A DNA stretch of 64,000 nucleotides from Seiridium cupressi. Lineage: Eukaryota > Ascomycota > Sordariomycetes > Amphisphaeriales > Sporocadaceae. Numbering within the stretch: the stretch's first letter is position 1; every line of letters begins with the position of its first letter. Shown here piece after piece: positions 1 through 11,122 of the stretch. The stretch lies in the NCBI GenBank assembly GCA_036674765.1, contig JARVKI010000008.1, positions 558,001 through 622,000 on the forward strand, written 5' to 3'. The notes beneath the pieces are model-generated. The model was not told the origin of the DNA. It ran no database searches and was given only the letters and a program-made list of their open reading frames with translations. The position numbers and the translations under genes were made by a program.

Positions 1-486
1 CGTGTAAGCCCCACGTCAACAACAAGGGGTGTGCATATGGACATACTAAACAATCGAACCCAGCCAGGAGTACTGGCTTGCAGTAAGATGAGCATCTGAC
101 TTGATGCCCATAATTGCAGCAAAGGATAAACTGTTCTTGTCCTAAAGGTGACGGGTTAGCACATGGGCTGTCATTTTGATGCGGACTCTTCGTACCATGA
201 GCTGTAGAAGATAGATTGTGAAGATCATCGGCATGATCCTCCAATCAATCTTCCGCAAGACTCGTTTGGCTTCGGCGGAATTTGGGTCGAAGTCGACATG
301 GTGATGGGCGAGCAAGTCGAGCGCCTTGTCCTTGGTGGCTCCTGCCATCTTCAGCTCTTCATCAACATTCGCAACCTCGCCCTGCCATACAGTTCAGCAA
401 CAGTTCAATTCTATCACCTTGATCTAGTGCATTACCTTGCCAATGTCGACGGGGCTCTCGACCGGTGACTTCTTCGTGTCGGCCAT
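1..486 (-). CDS. Dal5-like MFS permease, 5' part only
   Basis: N-terminal end of a major facilitator of the allantoate permease (Dal5/TNA1-like, anion:cation symporter) type, which imports small organic anions at the plasma membrane. The gene runs off the left edge. I start it at the ATG ending at 486. The reading continues across two 54-nt introns (435-382 and 195-142) and into a third that opens at 46 (GTATGT). All junctions keep frame. Exon 2 has the family's pre-TM stretch RVLRKIDWRIMPM. Exon 3 encodes DKNSLSFAAIMG and YSWLGSIVY, the hallmark loop and first helix of this family. Substrate cannot be told from this piece. Roughly the first 90 residues are present. Confidence 0.85.
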
Positions 487-1006
487 GCTGACTCTGCTTT
501 ATTTGCCCCTACAACAATTTGCTTTGCCGGTGACCTACGGGCAGGTCTTATGGTCGCACTCCTCCCGCATTGCATCCTAAATAATTCTTATCGACAACAT
601 CGCTGCCGATACTGCTTATCAGGCTAGATGCCCGTAGATCAATTGAACAGACTTATCTGTGGGGTACACTTCAGCTAGCTCACATCCGGGTACATTTCCG
701 GCAATGCATGCTGAGGTAGCTTATCAGCTATGCACACTGGTGCTATCATTGTGAACAGACCCGAGAGAGCTCGGAACAGGACTGCCGACATGAATCTGGG
801 GCATCGTAACCTCGTGCATGTCCATGTTCTGCGTGAGCACGGTCCGGCCACTAACATCCGCAGCAACTCATGCAGAGTGGCGTGGCGAAAGAGCGCTGAA
901 ACGTCAAAGATTGATAATAGATAATAATGGCGGCGCTGAACTTTGCAGCCAGTAGATCATACGGGCCAAACTGATGGTAAACTAAACATTTTTCAATAAA
1001 CTAGAT

Positions 1007-2225
1007 ATGGCGGAAAGACTTGTACCTATCATCTCACTGAGAGGTGTGTTACATTGTCCTTGTGTCTGCGCAACGAGAGAAAACTGATATAGACTTTCAG
1101 ACTTCGCTAATCGAAAGGCCGAAATCAGACAGCAGCTGGTGGAAGCTGCCGAGAGTGCTGGCTTCTTTACATTGGTTGACCATGGGATCAGTGTAGAGGA
1201 GATTGAGGCGCAGTTTGCCATATCCAAGGCATTTTTCGACCTACCCGCCGAGACCAAGGGGAAGACACCACATGACACCAAGACCAACAATGGCTGGGAG
1301 TACAAGGTAATCCGTACGTTTGATGCAGATAGTATCCTAGCTAACGGTTTCCACCAAGGCACAACTGCGGCCTAGCACTGGGACATATGACCAAAAAGAA
1401 TCCTTGTGGTTGATGCGAAACTCTGCTTGGCCCAATGATGTCGATGTCCCCAAGTTCCACGAGACGACAGAGAGTTTCATGTCGAAATGTGCAGATATCT
1501 CAAATCGAGTCCGTAAGTTGCTGAAAACATTTCAATTCTATGAGACATGATCCTGACTCAATCAGTCTCCTGCTTCTCTGTTGCTTTGGGGTTCGATGAG
1601 GACTTCCTAGTAACAGCGAACGACCCGGTAAAATCTGATTGCATGACGCAACTCCGTCTCCTCCACTATCCTCCCGCAGAGAATGCCGCCGGGACTTGGA
1701 GAGCAGGCACACACACCGACATTGGATGCTTGACGCTTCTGTTCCAGAGAGATGGAGAGGATGGTTTGGAGATTTGCCCAGGCCGAGAGTCGTGCACAAG
1801 CCATGCCATGGGCGACGTCTTCACACCTTTGCCAGCCAAGACTGGGCCGATCGTTGTTAACATTGGCGACATGCTCAGTACGTCATCATTTCGGGTTCTT
1901 GATCAAACAGAGTTATCTAACATTTGTGTAGTGGCGTGGTCGGATGATCGTTTGAAGTCCAATTTCCACCGGGTGCGCGCCAAGGATGCCGGAAAATCGC
2001 CGCCTCGATACTCGATCGCATACTTCAACCAGTCGCGCAAGGACTATATCATGCAAGGCCCTTTAAAGAAATAGTATGTTTTATCTCACTGATAACAGGA
2101 ATGCCGAAGACTGACCAGTTTCCGTATCTAGTCCCGCCATGACAGTGGGAGAATGGTTCAACGAAGCTGTCGCCAAAAACTTCAGTCGTCAAGCAGCAGC
2201 AGCTGTTGTCGAGGCACAGGGATGA
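1007..2225 (+). CDS. 2-oxoglutarate/Fe(II) dioxygenase (isopenicillin N synthase-like)
   Basis: Soluble non-heme iron oxygenase of the DIOX_N plus 2OG-FeII_Oxy architecture, the family that holds isopenicillin N synthase-like and many secondary-metabolism oxygenases. It uses 2-oxoglutarate and O2 to oxidise an unknown small substrate. The start ATG at 1007 is followed by PIISLRDF, the typical N-terminal motif, after removal of an intron that ends in CTTTCAG. Further introns follow NGWEYK, NRV, the GDML region and QGPLKK, all phase-consistent. The iron ligands are visible as HTD in the GTHTDIGCLTLL stretch and the later His in NFHRV. The 2OG-binding RYS motif is in PRYSIAYF. Neighbours do not suggest a pathway. 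Confidence 0.88.
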
Positions 2226-2592
2226 GGAGATTAGCCGACTCCCAGTTGAAAAATATCCTTGAATAGGCTCGCGGCTCGTGATATGCCTTATTACATAACG
2301 ACTCAGCCTTGGGCGCTTTATTTATCTTTGGATAAGGCCGTGCCGGTATAACTCCCCTGGGGTTCCACGCTATACAACAGAGCGACAAGAGCAAGATGCC
2401 GGAGACACAGGTAACCAAATTTTGATAAATCCGTTGCTCTGAGCAAATGACCGAAATCTTGTTATTGTATCTGGCGGTTGGATAGTGTGCTTAATGACAC
2501 GTTCTCTTGTAGAGGGATCCTTTGATTAGAGACTGTGAACGAGACGCTGCCCAGAAACGCATGCTCCAACGCATCACTGTTCTTCTGACAGT
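2226..2592. other. Intergenic, between convergent genes
   Basis: Lies between the 3' ends of the dioxygenase and the DUF167 gene, which converge here. I see no coding or structured feature. Confidence 0.6.
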
Positions 2593-3029
2593 TATGTTGA
2601 AGAAGCGATGTAGCTTGTCAGCTTCTGTTTTACTAACGCTGGCCAGTCGTCTCTGTTCCCACCGTTCTGTGTCAACCCCAAAGCAGAAGGGTGAACTTCA
2701 ATGGTCTTTTCCCGTGATTTTAGACCGGCACTGATGCTCACTTCCGACCTGGGGACGTTGAGTGCCTGTGGACTGTCAGTAAGTCAGCCCTTTTGCACGA
2801 AAAGGTAGAGTGTTTGACCAACCTCACTCATGACTCGGATCACAGCCTTGTTGGATTCGCCGTCCCGAGGTGGTGCAGCAACATTGAGCTCTACCGCGTC
2901 GTCAGTGATAGATCTGAGCCCCTCGCGATTCTTGTTGACACCAGGCTTGACATGACACTGTATGTGCAAAGCACCCATCGGCCTAGCTTTGGTGGCCTTG
3001 GTGATCGAGACAACCATCCGTGCTGACAT
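2593..3029 (-). CDS. DUF167 (YggU/UPF0235) family protein
   Basis: Small conserved protein of about 110-120 residues belonging to DUF167, found from bacteria to human (C15orf40 type); its molecular role is not established. Exon 1 starts at 3029 and contains the family core: HVKPGVNKNREG, ELNVAAPPRDGESNKAV and IRVMSE. An intron opening GTTGGT after MSE joins in phase 0 to an exon encoding ALNVPRSEVSISAGLKSREK, the second half of the fold, and a tail ending at TAA (2593). The PPxDGxANKA-like loop is present as PPRDGESNKA. The gene is intact. Confidence 0.88.
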
Positions 3030-3548
3030 GGTGTTCGAAAATGTTCAAACGTCGGGTTGTTCCGGGTGATGTATCCTAAGGACGCGACTAATTATTCATG
3101 GGGCGTCAGAGTCTAGCCTCAATGTAGAGAGCCCGCAAACTATGTAGTGGGGCCACGCACCTCAAGCTGAGCAATCCACTGAAAGCAAACGATGAATGCA
3201 ATGTTCTGTCAAACCCCATAACTAGTTCATCGTTTATTCACATCGCCGATTGCCTGGAATATCAACGAAGTCTAACAATTAAGCACTCGGCTTTGCTTTT
3301 GGTTCAAATTGCCAAACAACAATCCTATGTATTTATCTGTACAAGATCACAATGTCCGGCTTGAAGCAAGAACACCTGCTTGGGCATCTTTAGCCCCGAG
3401 CTAAAAGCACTCAGACGCGACTGATTTTCAGTGTACTCAATTGCAGTTGCTTTAAATACGTAGTTATCCACACTCTGTTCATTGGGCTATAATCGAGCAG
3501 ATGAGATAATTAAATAGAATAGAAACACGATTCTAGACGATTCTACAA

Positions 3549-4132
3549 CTATCTAGGCTGAGAGCGGAGCCCAGCCTTGATGAACAAGGTCATAACAAAA
3601 CCTATGCCCGCCGTCCAGACCCTCGTGCGCCATACGGCCAACTTGGGGTTGTCCTGGCCGAAAATGTATACCCAAGTATATAGAAGCCTGGAAACAATGT
3701 ATCCAATCGACAGGAGATTCAACGCCTCAGGAGACAGGCCAGCAGCATTGCCCGCAGTCACTGCTGCGGCGAACAGGGGCAAACTCTCGAAAGCATTGGC
3801 GCCGCAGGCTTCAGCTCTCTGCAGTCTCAGCCGGACCTGCACCATTCGTTAGCTGTGATTCCAAGGACACATACCCCCCTTCAAAACATCCTATGTCTTA
3901 CCTGCTTGTCAATTGATTCTATCTTGTCAAGCTTCTCTACGAAAGTACGCGGGTTTTGCGGGTCGAAATACTTCTTTCCCGGTCCTGCGATACCAGAGTA
4001 CATGCGTGGGAGTAAAGCCACAAACAGAGCAAGTGGCAGCTAAGAATAGCATTAATTTGTGATCCACCAGCGGGGCCGTTCTGTCCTTACCGTGTAGTAC
4101 GACACGTTGTTATCGCTGAAGAATGAAGCCAT
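3549..4132 (-). CDS. MAPEG-family membrane protein
   Basis: Small integral membrane protein of the MAPEG superfamily (microsomal glutathione transferase/eicosanoid metabolism type), common in moulds as an uncharacterised four-helix protein. Three exons: a short one from the ATG at 4132 (MASFFSDNNVSYYT), one encoding LPLALFVALLPRMYSG followed by the cytosolic loop, and a long one with the signature stretch RAEACGANAFESLPLFAAAV. This is the R-x-x-x-A-x-x-N-x-x-E-x-x-x motif of the superfamily. Two more helices follow, and the protein ends RSQPR. No substrate can be inferred. Confidence 0.88.
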
Positions 4133-4705
4133 CTTAAAAGTTGTTCGTAATTGTCAATCCAGGTCGAGTTTCTTCATCTACCATTTATGTTAATGAGAGC
4201 GGATCTTTTGGGGATTTATTGACAGAAATCCTTCCGCGGCTCGGCCCAAAAGTAAGCTGCAAATCCGTGCGGCAGGGGCTGGCGGATGAACAAGCTCACC
4301 GACGATAGGTGAACCAACTACGTATGAATGCATAACTACAATTTTTACCGACCTCGATGCGACAGGATACTAAGTATCAACCATAACGCCCTGCATTATG
4401 AAGGCGTGGGACTTCGTGACATCGCCTCGACGATCCGCTATGGATTCTGGCCGGCGACTAGATGGCGAGCTGACCGAAATCCCGCTCGCTGCACGGCGTT
4501 CAGTTCGTCCGAGAATCAGGCCCACCAGCGGCCGCTCAGACGCCAGCGAGCATTGGTCGGTGCTGCTGAAAGTGAACGGGGAAGCGAGCAGTGGATCGGG
4601 AGTTAGTGAGATTGCTCCGATGTCTCTAAGACCTTATCTTGGCCTATCATTATCACACGCGCTCACTGCAGGTCGATTGGAAATCGATAGGAAAAGCCAC
4701 GGCTA

Positions 4706-4846
4706 CAGTACATGGCAATAATTTTGAACCCCTGTTGAGTATCCTACTGAAATATCCGATGTACAAGGTGGCATAATTGCATACGCTTTGCCGTATTTAG
4801 TTTAAGCCCTCGTTAGACAGGGCTTCAAAATTATTGCCATATACTG
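4706..4846. mobile_element. MITE family A, copy 1 (TA-flanked)
   Basis: A 141-bp non-coding element with near-perfect inverted ends. The left end CAGTACATGGCAATAATTTT matches the reverse of the right end, and similarity continues into the GAACCCCTGT segment. It is flanked by TA on both sides (4704-4705 and 4847-4848), the target duplication of Tc1/mariner-type elements. A second copy sits at 43129-43276. No transposase is encoded. Confidence 0.85.
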
Positions 4847-4850
4847 TATA

Positions 4851-5092
4851 CAGGAGGTCCTCGCGGAAAGATGCACACTTCCCCACATATTTCGGCCAAA
4901 CTTAAACAAATATTAATAATAAAAATCGAAGAAAAGTCGTAAAATTTCCAAACTTCTTGTTTAGATTAATTAATTTATGTGTTATAAGCCGCTATTTTTA
5001 AACATCTTTTATTTCTGTTGTGTTGTTGAGTTATGTGCTCGCGAACTTAGTGGGGCTTAGAGAAGTGTGCATCTTTCCGCGAGGACCTCCTG
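4851..5092. mobile_element. MITE family B, copy 1 (TA-flanked)
   Basis: A 242-bp AT-rich element with about 33-bp inverted ends beginning CAGGAGGTCCTCGCGGAAAG and continuing into ATGCACACTTC. It is flanked by TA at 4849-4850 and 5093-5094. It starts 4 bp after MITE A copy 1, so the pair reads TA-[A]-TATA-[B]-TA. No coding capacity. A diverged relative lies at 16078-16318. The TA flanks and CAG start suggest a Tc1/mariner (pogo/Fot1-like) derivative, which is inference. Confidence 0.85.
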
Positions 5093-5094
5093 TA

Positions 5095-6686
5095 TGTTGT
5101 CTACAGAATATCTGATTGCATTCGGATTTTATTCGGAGATCGATCGAAGGGCCAGAAAGGCCAGAATACGCCACCCTAGCACGCCTGTGTAGCCAACACA
5201 TTCTGATAATCAGCGGTTTTTGGCAGGTTATGTGAGAAGTCTCAATGGCTTACTTTTCTTGGGAAGAGGCTCCTAAGAATCGAGTACTGATCAGATTTGC
5301 AGAGATGAAGTATCTCAAGGTCCTATTATGGGCGGAAATCTGATGCGTCAGCTATTTGCAACCCTGACTACCCGCATTGTGTCATGTTCCCGTAAATCCA
5401 CATGTATTCATCACAACTGCACATCGTGCTACAATTGCTAGTAAATGATCCTGAGGGAATAGATACCGAGGGAATGGATTCAGCATGTGGATCCACTGAG
5501 CCTATTTTTGATACTTTTCTCCGTTATCACCGCTGGACTAAAAAGTGCCACCGAGGACATCCCCAGCAACTCGGAGCACAGCCAAAGCTGAATACAACTG
5601 AACTAATGGAGATATGCCGCCACCACGAAAGGTGTGTATGGCATGTGCAACCGACGGGTTCTTTTCCGTGCAAGGGGAGGAAAGGGGGGGGGGGGACAGC
5701 ATCCCTACATGCATTGGCTCACCCGCGCACCTACTATGTAGAACTCGCGGGGTGCGCCAATACTTGTGTCAGGGGCTTCGCCTGCTGTCCATATCAGCTG
5801 GTGTGTGGCTGGTGTTTAGCTCAAATAAACCTTTAAGGGCTGGAAACTCGAGATAACTTACAGTGCTGCAGGGCACCAGGGCTTCAGAGCACGGAGCAGC
5901 TCCGTGGTATCGTATGATTTTTTTATTCCCGAGGGTTACTCCTCTTCAAAACCCATGCTCTCTGGCCATTGCCATTGGTGACAAAAAACTTTAATGCAGG
6001 AAACGTCATATCCCGAAACTGAGGCCATGTCAGTCACCGTCGGACCAGGTCCCTGGACGTTGATTGGCGAAGCAAGAGCTGAGGACATTGATTGGTGCAG
6101 CGAATAGAGCTCTTTTCTACACAACGATGGACTTTGCCCATTCGACGCCAGTTCGCCTCTCCATATCCACAAACACCGACGACTTCCCTTGCACAAACGC
6201 CGGGTTCCCTCATGCAACAAGACATCCTCGTCCGGCGCATGTAATTGAACCTGCCGAACATGAGGCCGTGTAGATATGCCGAACTTTGAGGCGATCCCGT
6301 TGACTTTCACGAGAGACACAGAGCTGCACACCATGCCCCACCTAGCAAACCTGGTGTTCTCATACCATTGACTACATGTGAGTTAACAAACCCTGCCGGA
6401 CCTTCTGTTCCCTAGCTGTACAAAAGGAGATACCACGCGCAATGGCTTTTACTGCCATCAAATATTAAAGCAGTTTGAAAAGCGTATATGCCTTGGTCGA
6501 ACCTACCTCCCCATAATCTGTGTATTTCTATTGAGACCGCATTCACACTTGTCCTTTTCCCCGCCCATACCTTGAGTCATCATTCAAGCTCTGGTCTCAC
6601 ACAATCTTGTCAGAACGTTCGGTCATATCGGTTCAGCACATCGCCCTCTTCCGCTCGGGACTTAAATTCAGGAGGTCGTATCAATT
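5095..6686. other. Intergenic, no gene recognised
   Basis: Contains only short open frames with no family resemblance. It has a run of twelve G (5684-5695). The last 200 bp are the likely promoter and 5' leader of the bZIP gene. Confidence 0.5.
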
Positions 6687-7403
6687 ATGGAATCAATTAT
6701 GGACAGCTGGTCCCTAGATACTTTCCAGTACGAGGGTTTGGGTCATTCGGAGGCGGCCTCTACCGCTGACGAATACCCAAAGGACTACCGAATGTTCGGC
6801 CTGCCATTAGAACACTTGCCCTCAGCGCAAGATTCACTGGCGGCATCCACCTTTTGCGACGAGATACTACCCCTGCAGTCGACTGGGACTAGTTCAACGA
6901 CGGTGACGGAATCCGATATTGTTAGTAAACCTTTGTTATGGCAATGTCTTCCTATAGTCTCTTGATCCCTTCCTCTTTCTAACAGCAATTTCTCGTTATA
7001 GTCACCGGATTCGAGTCACATGCATGATTCCAACACATCACCTATTACACCCAGCGCAAGGGTTCGGTAGAAGAAACGACGCAATACTTCAGTATCAGAG
7101 GAGTCGGAGCCTTCGCTGAAAACATCCACCCCTGCAGCCAGAGAAAAGAATCGCCTGGCCGCTAGCAAGTGTCGCAGGAAGAAGAAGTCAGAAGAACACG
7201 TTCTGGAGGAGAGGCGGAGGATACTACAAGTCCAGCACAACATTCTCGAGAATTTGGCGACAAACCTGCAGAATGAAGTCGTGCTGTTAAAGCACCAAGT
7301 TCTAGCACACGGCATATGCGACTTCCCCCCGATTCGCAAGTACATCAAGCATGCGGCAGAACAATCGAACGAAGAACCATTGGACGTGACGACCTATACG
7401 TAG
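6687..7403 (+). CDS. ATF/CREB-type bZIP transcription factor, splice-dependent
   Basis: Nuclear bZIP factor. The acidic N-terminal exon (6687-6920, from MESIMDSWSLD) is followed by a GTTAGT donor at 6921. The basic region reads REKNRLAASKCRRKKK and is followed by a leucine zipper, then HGICDFPPIRKYI, typical of fungal ATF-type factors. If the intron ends at the nearer acceptor (TTATAG, 7001), the frame hits TAG at 7068-7070 before the DNA-binding domain. If the acceptor is the AG of that same TAG (7070), exon 2 begins KKRRNTSV in phase 0 and a 188-residue bZIP protein results. So the gene is either spliced with a 150-nt intron, alternatively spliced, or carries a nonsense mutation. Confidence 0.75.
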
Positions 7404-8583
7404 CGCTTCATCGGCCTAACTTGGAAAGCTGATGGTGAACACGAAGACGTCGTCAATATCAGTATATTGATGATGAGTGAAGGAGCTCGGAGGGGACGGG
7501 GCTCCAGTTCAAGCCTAGCTAGTAGCTACCTAGGGAATTGGTAGCATACAGACCACGTGGATTATTCACCACTTGATGTTCGCTAGCACACGGGACTGCT
7601 TGGAGGGTGGGACAGGCTACATTTCTCTGCGGCCATACTATCCCGTAGTGATGGGCTAGCAGAAACTAGGGTAAGGGATGCCGCTAGGAATGCCCCCGCG
7701 GGGACGTCACCGGGGATTGTGCGAAGGCTTCACTTTATACCCGGGAGTCCAAACTAGGTACCTTGGACCAAAAAGAAAAACAAAAACAGAGTGGAATCCT
7801 ACAATACATCGCCTTCACGCAGGTTTTGCACACAGGCTTATTAGGACTTGTATTTTACGTGACTTTGATCCAATCAGAGTACGTGCATGTCCGTCCCACT
7901 TTAAATGCCGAGTTTGGGCCCCCGGGGATAGCTGGCGGCTCGCGGTAGTTGCAGCCCATCCACGTCTAGCTTGCCAAAAGACTTTGCCCTTTGCATGTGC
8001 AAATGTGGAACAAGGCGCAATGCCCCCATGCTCACGGTGGATATAAATGATCTCGTGCTGTTCAAGTTACATTCCATTACTTTTATGTCGCTGCATGAGC
8101 ATGTTGAACTCTTCGGTGTTGGCCTCTGCGGCCTCCCTCGACAACAAGCTCGGTCCTGGGATACATCTGACATCAGGCAACATCTTCTACCTTCTACCCC
8201 ATGGAGGCAGCTTATGTGTTTCTTCCGATCTGGAGTGCACTAAGAACCAGTTGCTGCATGGATAACAAGCTAAAAAGACTAACCATGTCGTTGTTCGAGT
8301 CTGCTAAGATCAATTACTCCCGAAGCTCCATTCACAACTTCCGTGTACTTGATATCAGTCGATCACTTACAATGTGACCCGGCAGACACTTCTCAACCAT
8401 GTCCACGATATACATTGTGGTCTTCGCCGTTGCATGATGCACCTATGCCATCCGCGCTCAAGGCTAGTGTTGGAAAGGTGTGGTTGGTACTCTGTAAGGA
8501 AGCTGGAGGTAATTATTGACTTTGGAAAATGTTCGCGAGGTCAGGCCAAATTAATGAGCCACTTGAGCAACGGCGTCGGCTCA
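7404..8583. other. Intergenic, convergent gene ends
   Basis: Between the 3' ends of the bZIP gene and the secreted-protein gene. Open frames on the plus strand here are short and carry no recognisable domain. I see no RNA gene or repeat. Confidence 0.5.
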
Positions 8584-9189
8584 TCACTCAGTGTATGTCT
8601 CCAGAAAGAGTCGGTATGTCCCACAAGTACTGCTGTAGTCGGAGCAATCGGCAGCAACACCAGTCTTTCCCTCCGCGATGCAACTGTCCAGAATAGAGCT
8701 TGTCATGGTTTCCACGATCCAATCCGAGGTCGTCGAGAAGACCTCGTTCCTCCCGCACACTCGGCCCAGACATCCACCTTCCCACCAGTTCAAACAGAAT
8801 CCCGGAGCGATGGAGATAGTCCCATTATTGCCGGCGATATCCCCTAGAACAGCCTGGCAATCGGATACCGTTGTGTTTGTTGACTATTGCAAAGTTAAGC
8901 ATTCCAAGTCACGTCGTTTTTTGGATCAACGACGACTTACCTCAAGGCATGTACCATAAACACCATCAACCGCGCAAGCAGCACTCTCATCTACGGCAGC
9001 GGACTGGATATGGGTATGAGAGAGCTTGGCCGATGGATCGGCAGTGAGAACACCATTTGGGCCTGATCTTGGACTTCGCACTGACAGTCGCGAGAAAGCC
9101 TGCGCGCGGAGGTGCGACGGGACCAAGGTCGGTGTGGCGTAAGTACCAGCGACCGCGGCCATGATACTGAGCAGGTAGTTTATCTGCAT
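8584..9189 (-). CDS. Small secreted cysteine-rich protein
   Basis: Predicted 182-residue secreted protein. The start at 9189 gives a clean signal peptide (MQINYLLSIMAAVAGTYA); an in-frame ATG 17 codons upstream would spoil it. One intron opens GTAAGT after YGTCLE and ends GCAATAG, phase 0. The mature part has nine cysteines, seven of them clustered in the C-terminal half (for example GFCLNWWEGGCLGRVCG). An NxT sequon lies near TNTTVSDC. I do not recognise the family. Size, secretion and cysteine content are effector- or adhesin-like, which is inference only. Confidence 0.7.
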
Positions 9190-9774
9190 GTTGAAAGAGC
9201 CGGAAGTGTGTTTTAAAATGAGTGACGAGAAGGCGCACAATTGGAAATAAGAGAATGGACGCTTCTGAAAGACGATTAAGAAGCTGAATTACGAGTGCTG
9301 TGTAAGCCTTTGGGCTATCTTTGTAGGAAAAAACGTTGAAGCCAAGCTTTATCCCAATCCTGCCGGCTCCTGCTTCCGTTATGGGTCTCACATGGTGGGA
9401 ATAGTTACTTGGGCTGTGCTGAGCACGACCAATTGCGTCGTGGTCCTTTCGACCAGGTGCGGATCGTGAAGGATTCAGCAATTTCACGTTAAACGAAGCT
9501 ATGCGATCCGTCGCTGATCAATGCTGTCTAGGGTTGAGGCTAGTGGAAGCACGCTCTTTACTGGCTGCTGCAGCGCTCATAAGTTCTCGTACAATTGCAT
9601 GTATTTACTCGAGAAATCAGAACCGATAAGCAGAATAATTATCGCCTATTGGAAATTGATCATTATACCTGCTCTGCGGCTGTTGGAACTATGAGGTCCA
9701 TATTAAGACGGGATGGGGCATACAGGGAATAAAACACATCGATCCTAGAGGATCAAGATGTTAGCAATCCAGCT

Positions 9775-10257
9775 GTTACAGTATTCTTATAACAGAAAGG
9801 TGAAGTATAACGTTAAGTTCAAACCTTATTAGCACTACCAAGCGTTATCCTATGTGAAGGTCGCAGTGGCCCTTATTGACCGCGGTCGAAATGCTCTTGA
9901 AACTGGCATCAAGCCTCACTACATCTGTACATGTAGTTATCCACATCTGCAGCTTAGCGTGTAGCGCAGTAATGGATCAAATCCTATTAATCAAGCAAAG
10001 ATCATGGTTTTTGCTTGGTTGATTAGTCTGCTTAATGAATTGGCGCATCCTTAAATCCCATAATATTATTCGCATACTCCGCCTTACGTTGTAAGCCCTG
10101 AACGTTGGCTAAGTAGAGCTGGGGGCAGCTATTATTCGGTGCGGACCAGGTGGTTACGGTTCTCTCATGACGGAAAGGTGAAGTATCACGCTAAATTCGG
10201 ATCTTATTGACGCTACTAAACGCTATCCTATCTCGTTAGAAGTCGCAGTGCTCCCTC
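9775..10257. repeat. Two diverged direct repeats (about 100 bp each)
   Basis: The segments 9775-9873 and 10152-10257 align over their whole length around the shared core GAAAGGTGAAGTAT and later TATCCTAT and GTCGCAGTG. Nearly all differences are A/G or C/T changes, as expected for repeats hit by repeat-induced point mutation or long decay by deamination. No coding content is visible. Likely transposon remnant. Confidence 0.6.
9984..10026. repeat. Short inverted repeat (hairpin)
   Basis: A roughly 16-bp arm (CTATTAATCAAGCAAA) is mirrored by TTTGCTTGGTTGATTAG across a loop of about 9 nt. It lies between the two direct repeats at 9775 and 10152 and may be part of the same remnant. Confidence 0.5.
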
Positions 10258-11122
10258 TCTTTTATCATACGGCTGACGGCTGCATAAGCCGTTCCCGGCA
10301 CTCTGGTTTGGCCTACATTAGTCTACTAGAGCTACCACATCCTTGTCACTTAGGTTAAATAAGTGGGACTTTTCTCATCTACACAACTTAGAATGCTTCA
10401 AATACTACGGCACAGTAGAATGGAATAGTAAATGCGCTAACCTTGGATAGGACTTTGCGCTAAACCTACATATGTACTGATGGGAGACTTTCGGAGATAT
10501 GCTGTACACATGCTGTGCACATGCTCAGCATATGTTGAGCATATACTGAATATATGCTAACACTTTACGAAGGGAAACGTTTGCCACGACGTTAGTGCTT
10601 GTACCTGTCCACTAGCGGTCTTTCGTTGTAGATGGATGCAGGTCCGGGGCCTCCTTTGGACGGGGAATTAATTAGCAGCACGCCTGCCCCACCAACTCAA
10701 TGCCAAAGCGTATCAACGTGCGCGGTCACAAGCTGGGGACCCCTGAGTAACCGGATGTTCAATTAGCAGAATATAACAGAAGCTTGAAAGCACGTATGAG
10801 AATATTTGGGCTACCCTCACAAACCAGAAAGTGTAGAGAGGAGTAGTAAAGGAGAGAAGCCGAGCTGTCCCAAGAGTACGGTAGCGCCCCACTAATGGTG
10901 GGTGGCCGAGCCGCACTGTACATTGCGCAGTAAACTGAGAACTCGGCACAGTGCATTGACGAGGGCATGGCGTCATTGCTTCGGAGCCCCCCAACCTCAA
11001 TTGACCCGGTAGCTTGGAGCTTGAAGCTCTACACTAGAACACTCAACTTCAAGACAACTACCAAGGGATATACACCCTTCAATCGTGTCCATCCCGCGCA
11101 ATCACATATTCAATTGCACATC
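10258..11122. other. Intergenic; Prx5 upstream region
   Basis: AT-rich remnant sequence to about 10560, including alternating ATGCTGTGCACATGCTCAGC-type palindromic motifs at 10500-10560. This is followed by the promoter and leader of the peroxiredoxin gene. No gene is seen. Confidence 0.45.

Noticed and set aside
5402..5836. 144-codon plus-strand open frame
   Set aside because: Composition is odd, it crosses a run of twelve G, no domain or splice structure, and no resemblance to known proteins.
8374..8847. 157-codon plus-strand frame
   Set aside because: It lies antisense to exon 2 of the secreted cysteine-rich protein, whose splice sites and signal peptide are much better support.
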